From: Thalassospira lucentensis
GTDB taxonomy: Bacteria > Pseudomonadota > Alphaproteobacteria > Rhodospirillales > Thalassospiraceae
Direction of reading: 5' to 3'
Length of the DNA: 64,000 nucleotides
Assembly: GCF_032921865.1 (NCBI RefSeq)
Contig: NZ_CP136684.1
Coordinates: 1,346,501-1,410,500, forward strand
The notes below the pieces were generated by a model that had not been told where the DNA came from, searched no databases, and saw only the letters and a list, made by a program, of their open reading frames with translations. Both the position numbers and the translations under genes were made by a program. Shown in pieces: positions 54,015 through 62,988 of this stretch (positions are counted from its first letter, which is position 1; the number at the start of each line of letters is the position of its first letter).

Positions 54015-54565
54015 TCCGGCGTCATCCGCCGGGATTTCCCAACGTCGGCTAATCGTCATCGGTCGTTATGACGCCGCACATCATGCAATTCCCTTTTTGG
54101 CAGACCGGTAATCTTTCGCTGCCATGCGCGACACGGGCATACACGCCCGCAGGCTACTGACACAGCATTCCCAACCAGATCGTCATTCCCGCGACGGCGG
54201 GAATCCAGTCTCTTTCAATCGAGTATGAATTCCGGGTCTGCGCGCCGCTGCGCCCGAAATGACGATTTTGATCCATTCCAGGCTTTGTCAATAATCTGAA
54301 TTCTGGCGGGCATCCACGCCCGAGGCTTTCTCTGACCAATTACAATTGTATAAATTATCCAATAATGCTTAACTGTTTGAATCTCTGCTGGCAGCTGCTG
54401 ACGGCATTTTTGTCATATAATATGATATTTACATCCCATCCCCGATTTCTTAAGCTGCCGCCGAATAAAACCGCGTAAATCGGGCGTTGCAGGATTACCG
54501 AAATCCACCGCCCAACCCTTTGCACGGTATCATCATACAAACACGCCAACCCCACAGGAGGCTCC
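54015..54565. other. 551-bp intergenic region with palindromic repeats
   Basis: No gene is supported. It contains the repeat element described separately and AT-rich sequence from 54330 to 54440. The minus-strand frame 54154-54339 reads WIPAVAGMT, the usual meaningless translation of such repeats. A CAGGAGGCTCC ribosome binding site for the dehydrogenase is at its end. Confidence 0.6.
54134..54327. repeat. composite palindromic repeat (REP/MITE-like)
   Basis: The core at 54181-54263 has inverted ends CGTCATT and AATGACG, and an inner hairpin ATTCCCGC-GACG-GCGGGAAT. It is flanked by two near-identical direct copies of CGGGCATNCACGCCCG(C)AGGCT at 54134-54155 and 54307-54327. The core is the widespread type in proteobacterial genomes whose translation is WIPAVAGMT. 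No transposase is near. Confidence 0.75.
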
Positions 54566-56143
54566 ATGCTGAATGGACAGCACTATATTGCAGGCGAATG
54601 GCTGAACGGTCCGGATGTGTTTCAGGCCGATAACCCGTCGACCGGCGAAAAACTGCCAACAAAGTTCCAGCACGGCACCGAGGAACTGGTGGATCAGGCG
54701 GTTCAGGCGGCAAATGCCTGTGCCGAAGAATTTGCGGCGATGCTGCCGGCCAAACGCGCGGCCTTCCTGCGCGCGATTGCCGATGAAATCGATGCACGCG
54801 GCGATGAAATCACCGAAATCGGCAATCTCGAATCTGCCCTGCCCGCTGCACGCCTGACTGGCGAGCGCGGCCGCACCGTCGGTCAGTTGCGCTTCTTTGC
54901 CGACTGGATCGAAGAAGGATCATGGTTCGAAGCCCGCATTGAAACCGCCCAGCCTGATCGTCAGCCCCTGCCAAAGCCCGACATCCGCGTCATGCACAAG
55001 GCCCTTGGCCCGGTGGGTGTGTTCGGCGCGTCAAACTTCCCGCTGGCATTTTCGACTGCGGGCGGTGACACCGCATCGGCACTGGCCGCCGGTTGCCCGG
55101 TCGTGTTCAAGGGCCACGCTGCCCACCCCGGCACGTCCGAAGTCGTTGCCAAGGCCATCGAAGCCGCGGTTAAAAAAACCGGCATGCCCAAAGGCGTGTT
55201 CAGCCTGATCCATGGCGGCACCCGCAAGGTCGGTCAGGCGCTGGTCGCCCATCCGCTGATCAAGGCGGTTGGCTTCACCGGTTCGACCGGTGGCGGTCGT
55301 GCGCTGTTTGATATTGCCGTTTCCCGCCCGGAACCGATCCCGTTCTACGGCGAACTCGGCAGCAACAACCCGGTCTTCCTGATGCCCAAAGCAATGGGTG
55401 CCAAGGCCGTTGAAATCGCCAAGGGCTGGGTCGGATCGCTCACCATGGGTGTTGGCCAGTTCTGCACCAATCCGGGTCTTTTGATCGCCCTGAAGGGTGC
55501 CGACCTTGACGCCTTTGTTGAAACTGCTGCCGCCGAACTGGGTCAGGTTGGCGGTGCCGCCATGCTGACCGACCGCGTTTCAAGCGCCTATCATCATGTC
55601 ACCGATGCGATGGCCGGTCACGCCAAGGTAACCTGCGCGCTTAAACGCCGCGACAGCGACGGCCCGTTCGAAGGCAGCCCGGCAATCTTCCGCACCACCG
55701 CTGCCGACTGGCAGGCCAACCCGGAACTGGCCGAGGAAATGTTCGGCCCGGCCGGCATCATTGTCGAATGTGACACGCCCGAGGAAATGGTTGCCCTGTC
55801 GGCAACCCTGATCGGGCAGTTGACCGCAACCATCCACATGATTGACGCCGATGCCGAACTGGCCGGGAAACTGCGCCCCGCCCTTGAAAAATGTGCCGGC
55901 CGCATCCTGATCAATGGCTGGCCGACCGGGGTCGAGGTCTGCCATTCCATGGTTCATGGCGGCCCCTATCCGGCAAGCACGGATTCCCGTGCAACATCCG
56001 TTGGGTCGCTCGCGATCAAACGCTTCATCCGCCCGGTCTCCTATCAGGCCTTCCCGGATGCATTGCTGCCCGAAGCCCTCAAGGACGCAAACCCGCTCAA
56101 CATCCCGCGCCTTGTAAACGGCAAATGGCAGATGCCGAAATAA
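54566..56143 (+). CDS. NADP-type aldehyde dehydrogenase, ketoglutarate semialdehyde (2,5-dioxovalerate) type
   Basis: This 525-residue enzyme is in the family that oxidises 2,5-dioxopentanoate to 2-oxoglutarate, as in pentose, glucarate and hydroxyproline routes. Seen: GVFGASNFPLAFSTAGGDT, Glu in YGELGSNNPVF and catalytic Cys in GQFCTNPGLL. MLNGQHYIAGEWLNGPD and ending NIPRLVNGKW are typical of that group. The upstream sugar-acid genes are not in the window, so the pathway is unknown. A GGAGGCTCC site precedes the ATG, and the repeat region lies upstream. Confidence 0.87.
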   Translation: MLNGQHYIAGEWLNGPDVFQADNPSTGEKLPTKFQHGTEELVDQAVQAANACAEEFAAMLPAKRAAFLRAIADEIDARGDEITEIGNLESALPAARLTGERGRTVGQLRFFADWIEEGSWFEARIETAQPDRQPLPKPDIRVMHKALGPVGVFGASNFPLAFSTAGGDTASALAAGCPVVFKGHAAHPGTSEVVAKAIEAAVKKTGMPKGVFSLIHGGTRKVGQALVAHPLIKAVGFTGSTGGGRALFDIAVSRPEPIPFYGELGSNNPVFLMPKAMGAKAVEIAKGWVGSLTMGVGQFCTNPGLLIALKGADLDAFVETAAAELGQVGGAAMLTDRVSSAYHHVTDAMAGHAKVTCALKRRDSDGPFEGSPAIFRTTAADWQANPELAEEMFGPAGIIVECDTPEEMVALSATLIGQLTATIHMIDADAELAGKLRPALEKCAGRILINGWPTGVEVCHSMVHGGPYPASTDSRATSVGSLAIKRFIRPVSYQAFPDALLPEALKDANPLNIPRLVNGKWQMPK

Positions 56144-56167
56144 AGATCGCACTTACGGAAGAATAAA

Positions 56168-56197
56168 AGGGCGCGACCATGTACTGGTCGCACCCTT
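56168..56197 (-). terminator. terminator between dehydrogenase and chrA
   Basis: GGGCGCGACCA and TGGTCGCACCC form an 11-bp stem with one mismatch. The minus-strand tail is TTTTATT, so it ends the chromate operon and probably also the convergent dehydrogenase. Confidence 0.7.
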
Positions 56198-56244
56198 ATC
56201 TGTTTCTGGACCGGATTTGAAAATACGATCCTGTTCCACCGCGA

Positions 56245-57612
56245 TCAGGCGATACCCGTCAATCTGGCCGCAACACCCAGTCCGGCACATAGCAGCAGCA
56301 CCTGAATAGTGCCCATTCCCCGCCAGAGAACCGCCAGAAGTGCGGTCACGGTCAGTGCTGCCGCTGCCAGGTTTACCGACGAAAGAACCGGGATCAGCAG
56401 ATCCAGTCCAGGTGCATCAAGCGGTTTGACTTCGGCAAACACCACATGAAGCCCGAACCATACCGCAAGGTTAAGGATGACCCCGACCACCGCGGCAGTA
56501 ATTGCACTAAGTGCAGCTGTCAGGTTCTGGTTATTGCGCAGCCTTTCAATGAAAGGTGCACCAAGGAATATCCACAGGAAACAGGGCGTGAAAGTGACCC
56601 AGGTTGTCAGCAAACCGCCAAGAGTCGCTGCCATCAGCGGCGGCAGGGTGCCCGCATCGCGCAACGCCCCCATGAAACCGACAAACTGTGTCACCATGAT
56701 CAGCGGCCCCGGTGTGGTTTCAGCCATGCTTAAGCCATCAAGCATTTCACCTGCCGCCAGCCAACCGAAATTCTGCACCGCTTCCTGTGCGACATAGGCC
56801 AGAACCGCATAGGCCCCGCCAAAGGTCACCACTGCCATCACACTGAAGAACCCGGCGATCTGGCTAAAGACATGGGCCGGGCCAAGCGCAAGAAACAGCG
56901 CCCCAACCGGCACCAGCCAAAGGCCAAGCAGGATCGCTGAAACGCGAAAGGCCCAGGCCCGATTGACCTGTGTATGGTCCGGGGATTCTTCACCCAGCAG
57001 GGTGTCGGCATCGGCAACCTGAACTGCACCGATTTTCCCATGTCCACCGCCACTGCGAAATGCCGCAATATTCCGGCGTGCCGCAACATAACCTATCATT
57101 CCGGCGACAAGAATGATCACGGGAAAAGGAACCCCGAAGGCAAAGATCGCAACAAAGGCCGCAACCGCAATCGAGATCATCGCACTGTTTTTAAGCGCCC
57201 GCTTGCCGATCCGGTAAACGGCCTGGGCGACAATTGCCAGAACCGCTGCTTTAAGACCAAAGAAAAATGCCTCGACAATCCCCACATTGCCCCAGATCGC
57301 ATAGACCCAGCTAAGCGCCATGATCGCGACCACACCGGGCAGCACGAACAAGACACCGGCAATCACACCGCCAAGGGTCCGATGCATTAGCCAGCCGATA
57401 TAAACGGCCAGCTGCTGTGCCTCGGGACCGGGTAACAGCATGCAATAGTTAAGGGCATGGAGAAACCGCTTCTCGCCAAGCCATTTGCGCTCTTCGACCA
57501 GAATTTGATGCATCAGGGCAATCTGGCCCGCAGGCCCCCCGAAACTCAAAAGACCGATCCGCGCCCAGACCTTGAAGGCTTCGCTCAGGGTCGGATAATC
57601 AGATGATCGCAT
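56245..57612 (-). CDS. chrA: chromate transporter ChrA (two-domain)
   Basis: This 455-residue inner-membrane protein exports chromate. It has the duplicated CHR domains: first LSEAFKVWARIGLLSFGGPAGQ and NYCMLLPGPEAQQLAVYIGW, then FFSVMAVVTFGGAYAVLAYV and MLDGLSMAETTPGPLIMVTQ (pieces RIGLLSFGGPAGQ, LLPGPEAQQLAV, TFGGAYAVLAYV, AETTPGPLIMVTQFVG). The ATG at 57612 is two bases after the stop of the upstream gene; the longer frame lies inside that gene. Second gene of the chromate operon. Confidence 0.92.
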   Translation of the reverse strand: MRSSDYPTLSEAFKVWARIGLLSFGGPAGQIALMHQILVEERKWLGEKRFLHALNYCMLLPGPEAQQLAVYIGWLMHRTLGGVIAGVLFVLPGVVAIMALSWVYAIWGNVGIVEAFFFGLKAAVLAIVAQAVYRIGKRALKNSAMISIAVAAFVAIFAFGVPFPVIILVAGMIGYVAARRNIAAFRSGGGHGKIGAVQVADADTLLGEESPDHTQVNRAWAFRVSAILLGLWLVPVGALFLALGPAHVFSQIAGFFSVMAVVTFGGAYAVLAYVAQEAVQNFGWLAAGEMLDGLSMAETTPGPLIMVTQFVGFMGALRDAGTLPPLMAATLGGLLTTWVTFTPCFLWIFLGAPFIERLRNNQNLTAALSAITAAVVGVILNLAVWFGLHVVFAEVKPLDAPGLDLLIPVLSSVNLAAAALTVTALLAVLWRGMGTIQVLLLCAGLGVAARLTGIA

Positions 57613-57613
57613 G

Positions 57614-58432
57614 TCATACCTGTGGCTTGTTGGTTGGCCAGTTGTGGTTTTCATGCGTGGCGTCACGCGCCCAGCGATAGAACGAATCATATAGCAGCAT
57701 ACCGGCGTCAAGTTGCTCAAGATCGTCGGAATACATGCGAGATAATCCAAGTGACGCTGCCAGAAGCCCGGCCGATTCCGGGGCGAGATCAAGGCGGGCG
57801 GTATCCGCCCCGCGCACAATCAGGGCAAGCCGGTCAAGGGCCGGTATAGACAAACCAAATTCCGCCAGCATCACATCGAAACTGCACAATTCGTCACGAT
57901 GGCTCCAGAACACGCCTTCGATGTCAAACGGTACCGCCTGATAACGCTCTGCCACACCCAGAACTTCTGCCGGGGCGACAAACAGAATAACGGCACGCGA
58001 ATCAAGAAACCGCCGGATCAACCAAGGACAAGCAATGCGGTCAATTTTCGGACGTGATCGTGTTACCCAGACTGTCCGTCCCTGAGAATCGCGCGCGGGC
58101 AGCTTCTCCGGGCGAATTACCGGATGTCCGTTTGATACCCAGTCTTCAAAGCCGCCTTCCAGGTATTCCGATGGACAACCTTCCGCACGCAGCCATGCCG
58201 CGGTTCCCTGACTGCGTTTATGTCCGGCCTGACAGATCACAATGGAACTTGTCCCGGCGATGCGTGATGCCAGTTCAGACAAGGCAGTATCGTCCACCCG
58301 GATCGCACCGGGTATCAGACGCGGATCGGCATTGAAGTCTTCGTCGGATCGAACATCAAGAAGCAGTGACACGCGGGGCGTACCGATGATTTTGGAAAGT
58401 TTGTCGCTGGAAATCGCGTTGGGCGCAGGCAT
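57614..58432 (-). CDS. rhodanese-ChrB fusion protein
   Basis: This 272-residue cytoplasmic protein joins two domains. Residues 10-105 are a rhodanese: DVRSDEDFN, active-site Cys67 in CQAGHKRSQG and LEGGFEDWVSNG. From about 120 the C-terminal ChrB chromate-resistance domain follows: WVTRSRPKIDRIACPWLIRR, and VPFDIEGVFWSHRDELCSFD. The Cys and His in that second segment may bind metal or reduce chromate. The arrangement suggests a sulfur-linked step in chromate handling; the chemistry is unproven. Two bases before ChrA, so co-expressed. GCAGGAGGAACG precedes the ATG. Confidence 0.88.
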   Translation of the reverse strand: MPAPNAISSDKLSKIIGTPRVSLLLDVRSDEDFNADPRLIPGAIRVDDTALSELASRIAGTSSIVICQAGHKRSQGTAAWLRAEGCPSEYLEGGFEDWVSNGHPVIRPEKLPARDSQGRTVWVTRSRPKIDRIACPWLIRRFLDSRAVILFVAPAEVLGVAERYQAVPFDIEGVFWSHRDELCSFDVMLAEFGLSIPALDRLALIVRGADTARLDLAPESAGLLAASLGLSRMYSDDLEQLDAGMLLYDSFYRWARDATHENHNWPTNKPQV

Positions 58433-59149
58433 ATGCGTTCCTCCTTTGCAGGCTTGAATTGGAACGCGATCTTTAGCTGGCGCCTCGTGGGGAGTTCGCG
58501 TTTCCCCATAGACCTAGAAAACGCGAAGCCATGGAAATAGTCAAGACCAAAGCAAAATCGATCAGATCGCCGGTTTGCCCGGCGGCGGGACAAAACTCGG
58601 GCCTCCAGCAACCGTCGCCAACGGACCATCATCGGGCTCTCTGCCGCCTCGGCGTCCAGACAAACCTCGGGCGTTCGCCATCTTCACCAGCAGACGGACT
58701 TCGGGCATACTGACCCCAACCTGTCCACCACCGACGGGCCGCAATCCGATGCCGCCACTACTGCCATTGCTGCCTCTTTCGGCAAATCCGGGGTCCATTC
58801 CCCGACAAGACGCACCTCTCCTGTCATGACAAACAAGCGTGTTAAAAGCGTGCTAGAACCGGCGCGGAACACCGCCGTAATGGCTCCGCCATCCGCCGAC
58901 CCGTGTCCTGCGGATTGCCCCGCTGCCCTGCCTCAATCCTTGCCGCTGCATCCTAACCCCCTCTTTGATCCGGCCCCAAACGCAAAAACCCGCGAGGCTC
59001 AGGGCCTTGCGGGTTTCGGTCCGGGTGCATTTCTCCCGTTGACTTTATCTTTATGCCACAAACAAAAGAACAAATCAAGAACTTTTTTGGAAAGCTTTAC
59101 ATAGCGTCAAAGGCCGCCCCCCAGGGGCCGTCCTGTATTTTCATAGACC
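58433..59149. other. 717-bp region without a supported gene
   Basis: Frames of 62-92 residues exist on both strands at 58562-59104, but their translations are Pro/Gly/Arg-rich and unlike known proteins, and two overlap in opposite strands (58562-58798 and 58575-58829). A terminator for the thioesterase lies at 58984-59016. A possible GC-rich remnant or untranslated RNA cannot be excluded. Confidence 0.4.
58984..59016 (-). terminator. terminator after the PaaI-type thioesterase
   Basis: On the minus strand AAACCCGC and GCGGGTTT pair over a loop of about 15 bases and are followed by TTG. It lies 130 bp past the thioesterase stop; the distance lowers confidence. Confidence 0.55.
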
Positions 59150-59599
59150 CTATGCGTCGCGGGGCACCCCGTTCGGGTCCTCGCTACCGCGATGGTATTT
59201 GAAGGTGCCGGTCGCGGTTGCGATCACCTCGCCCGCCGCGTTATAGGCGGTGGCTTCGGTAAAGACGATCTTGCGCCCGCCGCCCTGTTTGCGCCCCTCA
59301 ACCCGCACCGTGCCGCCGGTTGCCATCCCGATGAAATTGGTCGTCAGTGACAGGGTCAGCGATTTGCGGACATTCCCCGGAACGGCACAGTAACAGACGG
59401 CACAGCCCGATGCCGTATCCATCAGGGTCGCAATCACGCCCCCATGCAGGATGCCCGCACGATTGCGGTGATGATCCCTGATTTCAAGCTCGACCACCGC
59501 ACGGTCTTCTTCCCATTCAACAATCCGATAGCCCAGATAAGCCTGAAGCCCGCTACCATGCGCCTGTTCCCAGGCAAGATTGTCATCCACATCACTCAT
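59150..59599 (-). CDS. PaaI-family thioesterase
   Basis: This 149-residue hotdog-fold protein carries the PaaI signature NRAGILHGGVIATLMDTASG, with the catalytic Asp and Asn region. LTTNFIGMATGGTVRVEG is the next block. It hydrolyses an acyl- or aryl-CoA; the substrate is unknown. The ATG at 59599 follows AAGGTCGGCGAC; the upstream extension of 22 residues is not family-like. Divergent from the small gene at 59834. Confidence 0.88.
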   Translation of the reverse strand: MSDVDDNLAWEQAHGSGLQAYLGYRIVEWEEDRAVVELEIRDHHRNRAGILHGGVIATLMDTASGCAVCYCAVPGNVRKSLTLSLTTNFIGMATGGTVRVEGRKQGGGRKIVFTEATAYNAAGEVIATATGTFKYHRGSEDPNGVPRDA

Positions 59600-59833
59600 G
59601 TCGCCGACCTTTGCGTAAATCCTGTTTGCCAAGCTATAGCAGATAAATCCAACATTTTGGACCATGCGAGTTTGGCAATGTATTGTGCATTGCGATATAA
59701 ATTAATCAATTAATATCAATTACTTATATCTATCGTTCTCCAAACAAGAACGGGATAGCGGTGAAACGAGAATAGTGGGTTCAAACGGCGTCTGGTACAT
59801 CTGAAATCACCCCAGACGCAAAGGAACCTACCC

Positions 59834-60010
59834 ATGGCAACGCTTGCACTTAAAGACACCACCACCATCGAACGCGAAGTTCGCGTCAACTGGTTCACCA
59901 ACCTTGTTCATGCTCTTCAGGTCGCCGTGATCATGAAAGCGTCGAAAGCACGCACCCATGATGAACTGATGACCGAATGGAACAATGCATGGCGTCAGGT
60001 CGAGGGCTAA
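59834..60010 (+). CDS. 58-residue small protein of unknown function
   Basis: The frame starts at an ATG with AAAGGAACCTACCC upstream and encodes MATLALKDTTTIEREVRVNW, then FTNLVHALQVAVIMKASKART and HDELMTEWNNAWRQVEG. It is largely helical and acidic. Codon use looks real, and the AT-rich promoter-like region just before (59695-59735) supports expression. It lies 100 bp upstream of a LysR gene on the same strand. A GAGGGC-GCCCTC hairpin follows the stop. Homologues in other genomes would confirm it; I do not recognise it. Confidence 0.6.
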   Translation: MATLALKDTTTIEREVRVNWFTNLVHALQVAVIMKASKARTHDELMTEWNNAWRQVEG

Positions 60011-60110
60011 TTCGCCCTCTCTGACCCTGCGGGTTTGAGGATTGGCATCCAAAAGATGCTGACAATTCATCGCCCTTGACGGTTTCAACCAAACAACCGA
60101 AAACGGTTGA

Positions 60111-61043
60111 ATGCAAAAGTTTGATATCGTCACGATCCGGTTGTTTGTCGCCATTGTGCGCGCCGGAAGCATCAATGAAGCCGCCCGGCGCGAACATATC
60201 GCGACATCGGCTGTAAGTCGCCGCATCGGTGAACTTGAAGCCATGCTTGGCGTCAAGCTGCTGCGCCGTCTGCCCCGCGGTGTCGAACCGACGGAAGAAG
60301 GTGCGATTTTCGCGCGCTACGGCGAAAAGCTTCTGGGTGATCTTAATCACCTGTCAAACGAGCTGCGCGATTTCAATAGTGGTGAAAAGGGCAAGATCTA
60401 TCTTGCTGCCGTAACTTCGGCGATCCTCACCGGACTGCCTGCTTTTCTGGCCGATTTTCAACGTGATTTTCCCGATGTAACCGTCGATGTCCGTGAACTG
60501 ACATCGCGCGAGTCCTCTGATGCGGTGCGCGAAGGCCGTGCCGATCTGGCGATCATGGCCGATAACGGCCCCTGTCAGGGTTTGTCGAACCACGTCTTTT
60601 GCGACGATCCGATCTGGGTCGTTACCCCCAAGGGCCATCCGCTGATCCCCGACCAATCCAACCCGGCCCCGGTTACCTTTGCCGAAGCCGCAAAATACGA
60701 CATCATTTCCCTGCATGAAGGCGGCGTTATCGATGACCTGATCAGCGAGGCCGCCGGAAAACTGCATCACGACATGCACCCGCATATCAAGGTCATGCGT
60801 TTTGGATCCTTGCGCCAGATGATCGCAGCCGGACTTGGTATTGGCTTCCTGCGGCAAAGCTCGGTTGCCGGTTACATTGATCACATGAATATTTCCGGCG
60901 CACCGATTGCCGATAGCTGGGCCAAACGCCAGTTGCTGATCGTGCATGACGGTGAGGATACCCTCACCAGTTCCGCCAAAATCTTCCGCGATTATCTGCT
61001 TAAAAAGGCATCCGAAACCAAGGTCAAACCCGGTCTTGGCTGA
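60111..61043 (+). CDS. LysR-family regulator
   Basis: This 310-residue regulator has the HTH: FDIVTIRLFVAIVRAGSINE, then HIATSAVSRRIGELEAMLGV. Its effector domain begins GKIYLAAVTSAILTGLPAFL, typical of the CynR/CbbR-like branch. The partner gene is not clear: the small protein upstream or the CbiX-like gene (convergent) are the choices. The next LysR at 61939 is distinct. Confidence 0.87.
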   Translation: MQKFDIVTIRLFVAIVRAGSINEAARREHIATSAVSRRIGELEAMLGVKLLRRLPRGVEPTEEGAIFARYGEKLLGDLNHLSNELRDFNSGEKGKIYLAAVTSAILTGLPAFLADFQRDFPDVTVDVRELTSRESSDAVREGRADLAIMADNGPCQGLSNHVFCDDPIWVVTPKGHPLIPDQSNPAPVTFAEAAKYDIISLHEGGVIDDLISEAAGKLHHDMHPHIKVMRFGSLRQMIAAGLGIGFLRQSSVAGYIDHMNISGAPIADSWAKRQLLIVHDGEDTLTSSAKIFRDYLLKKASETKVKPGLG

Positions 61044-61058
61044 ACGGGTCGCATGGCG

Positions 61059-61859
61059 TTAAATCAATCCTGCACCACTTTCGACCCGGCTTTTGGCTAT
61101 CGGGCGATGCAGCCCCTTTGATCGATCAGGCCTATGACGCACAAACCTTGCTGCCTCTGCCAAAATCAGATCAGGCAATTCCGCCCATTCGCCAATCGGA
61201 GCGAGTATTTCAATCGTCTCGCCCGGTTGTGCCGCAATCATTTCCGGTAAATCCGTACAGGCATGCATGCCACCGCCTGCGAGCATCGGCACAATCAGCG
61301 CATGCTTGCGTGACCCGACTGTTCGCCAGTCCCGCAGTGACGGATCACCTTCGATATTGCCGATGCAAATCTCGCTTCCGGCGCAGGCGCTGCCAAGTTC
61401 TTTGGCAAATCTGACGGTTTCCGGCAGTGGCTCGGTCAGGGTTTTCAGACCATGCGGCACCAGAAATACCGATGTTTCCGAACCATCCCAGCCGCGCCGC
61501 AACAGGGCGGCCTGAACATGGCGGGCAACCATGGCCGTAAAACCCGGCAGGTTGATTGCAGGCGGCAGGATAACCGCACGATCAAGTCCGGCATCGCGCA
61601 AATTGCGCGGCAGTTCCTCGAAAACCAGATATCCTTCACTGAAAAACAACGGAAAGACGATCAGATCGTCTGCCTCGTGATCGCGCTTCAGCTTTGCCAG
61701 TTGATCGGGAACCGACGGTGTACTGCGCATATAGCCATGGCGTACCGGCCCTGCCCAATGATCACGCACGGCATCCGCCAGCGCCGCCGCAGGATCGCCG
61801 CCATTGCCGCTGTTACCATGTGACACCATCATCAGGGTCGGCATGCCAAAACTCGTCAT
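61059..61859 (-). CDS. CbiX/SirB-like chelatase-family protein
   Basis: This 266-residue protein opens MPTLMMVSHGNSGNGGDPA, the His-bearing start of the sirohydrochlorin/cobalt chelatase fold. FPLFFSEGYLVFEELPRNL and PMLAGGGMHACTDLPEMIA (with His) repeat the metal-site pattern in both halves, so it is a two-domain form. Metal insertion into a tetrapyrrole is the family role; no cobalamin or siroheme genes are near, so the substrate is uncertain. The ATG at 61859 is used because GGTGG lies 9 bp upstream. Confidence 0.8.
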   Translation of the reverse strand: MTSFGMPTLMMVSHGNSGNGGDPAAALADAVRDHWAGPVRHGYMRSTPSVPDQLAKLKRDHEADDLIVFPLFFSEGYLVFEELPRNLRDAGLDRAVILPPAINLPGFTAMVARHVQAALLRRGWDGSETSVFLVPHGLKTLTEPLPETVRFAKELGSACAGSEICIGNIEGDPSLRDWRTVGSRKHALIVPMLAGGGMHACTDLPEMIAAQPGETIEILAPIGEWAELPDLILAEAARFVRHRPDRSKGLHRPIAKSRVESGAGLI

Positions 61860-61938
61860 ATCCATGTACCACCAGGGCCTGATCAAAACCTAATAACTGG
61901 TACGTGGACTGCAAGGGTTCGGATTTCCCGCCCCCTCT

Positions 61939-62850
61939 TTATTGCACCAGATCCCAGTGGGGCTGACCGCCAAAACGGTCATAAATAAAATCGACCAAAA
62001 GCCGGATACGTGCCGATAATTGTCGGCTGGGCGGATAAAGCAGATACAGAAACAGTTCCGGCGGGCTGTAATCACACAAAACACTGACCAGATTGCCACT
62101 TTGCAAATCCGGCCCGGCAATGAAGGTTGGCAATAATGCCAGACCCAGGTCGGCAAGTGCCGCATCGCGCAGAACTTCGGCATTGTTGCAGCAGAAAACG
62201 CCATTCACCTGCACGGAAACCGGCCCCTCTGGGCCGTTCATCTTCCAGCTCGAACCGGCTGGCAGGCTGCCATAGTGCAAACATGGCAAAGTCGCAAGAT
62301 CACGCGGAGATTCCGGTTCGCCATGCTTTCGGATGAAGTCCGGTGAAGCACACAAAACCCGGTTCATCGGAATGATTTCATGATCAATCAGTGCCAGTGT
62401 TTCACTGGGCTGACTGATCCGCACAGTCATGTCATACCCGTCCGCGACCGGGTCGATAAAACGGTCAGATAGAGCAAGTTCAACCCGGATATCGGGGTAT
62501 TGGCGGGCAAAATCAACCAGTGCAGGCCCCAGATGCAGCGTGCCAAATGACATCGGCGCATTGATGCGCATATCGCCCGATGGCGTTTCGCGGTTTTCGC
62601 GAATGGCTTCTTCTGCTTCATGCAGATCGGCAAGCACGGCTTTGGCCCGGTCATAAAAAGCCCGGCCGCTTGGCGTGACGGCGACCTGGCGCGTCGTGCG
62701 GTTCAGAAGCTGCACCCCCAAATCTTCCTCAAGCGCAATGACCGCCCGGTTAACCTGGGATCGTGATTGACCAATCGCACGCGCCGCCGCAGCAAAACTG
62801 CCTTCATCGACAACTTTTACAAAGGTTTGCAAGCTTCCAAGCTTGTCCAT
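61939..62850 (-). CDS. LysR-family regulator, divergent from pirin
   Basis: This 303-residue regulator has an HTH (LQTFVKVVDEGSFAAAARAI, then QSRSQVNRAVIALEEDLGVQ) and an effector domain starting MRINAPMSFGTLHLGPALVD, typical of the CrgA/AaeR-like branch. It faces the pirin gene across 138 bp that contain the palindrome at 62884, so it should control pirin-DoxX, possibly as a quinone- or stress-responsive switch. Confidence 0.88.
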   Translation of the reverse strand: MDKLGSLQTFVKVVDEGSFAAAARAIGQSRSQVNRAVIALEEDLGVQLLNRTTRQVAVTPSGRAFYDRAKAVLADLHEAEEAIRENRETPSGDMRINAPMSFGTLHLGPALVDFARQYPDIRVELALSDRFIDPVADGYDMTVRISQPSETLALIDHEIIPMNRVLCASPDFIRKHGEPESPRDLATLPCLHYGSLPAGSSWKMNGPEGPVSVQVNGVFCCNNAEVLRDAALADLGLALLPTFIAGPDLQSGNLVSVLCDYSPPELFLYLLYPPSRQLSARIRLLVDFIYDRFGGQPHWDLVQ

Positions 62851-62883
62851 CCAAGGGCTCCGCCATGCCTAGATCTGTTTTAT

Positions 62884-62902
62884 TGTCGCTAATTATGCGA
62901 CA
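62884..62902. promoter_or_regulatory. LysR operator between LysR gene and pirin
   Basis: TGTCGC and GCGACA are perfect 6-bp arms separated by TAATTAT (T-N11-A spacing inside). It lies 34 bp from the LysR start and 87 bp from the pirin start. A second short palindrome, ATTATTACGATAAT, follows at 62911-62924. Confidence 0.65.
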
Positions 62903-62988
62903 GTATGCACATTATTACGATAATTGTCACTTTTTGCGAAAAGCGTATTCTGGCTCCAACAAACGACACCCCAGCGATGGAGACCAAC

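Noticed and set aside
54154-54339. 61-residue minus-strand frame
   Set aside because: Contains WIPAVAGMT, the translation of a dispersed palindromic repeat, not a gene.
58562-59104. Short frames on both strands in the gap between the chromate and PaaI genes
   Set aside because: They overlap each other in opposite strands, are low in complexity and lack ribosome binding sites.
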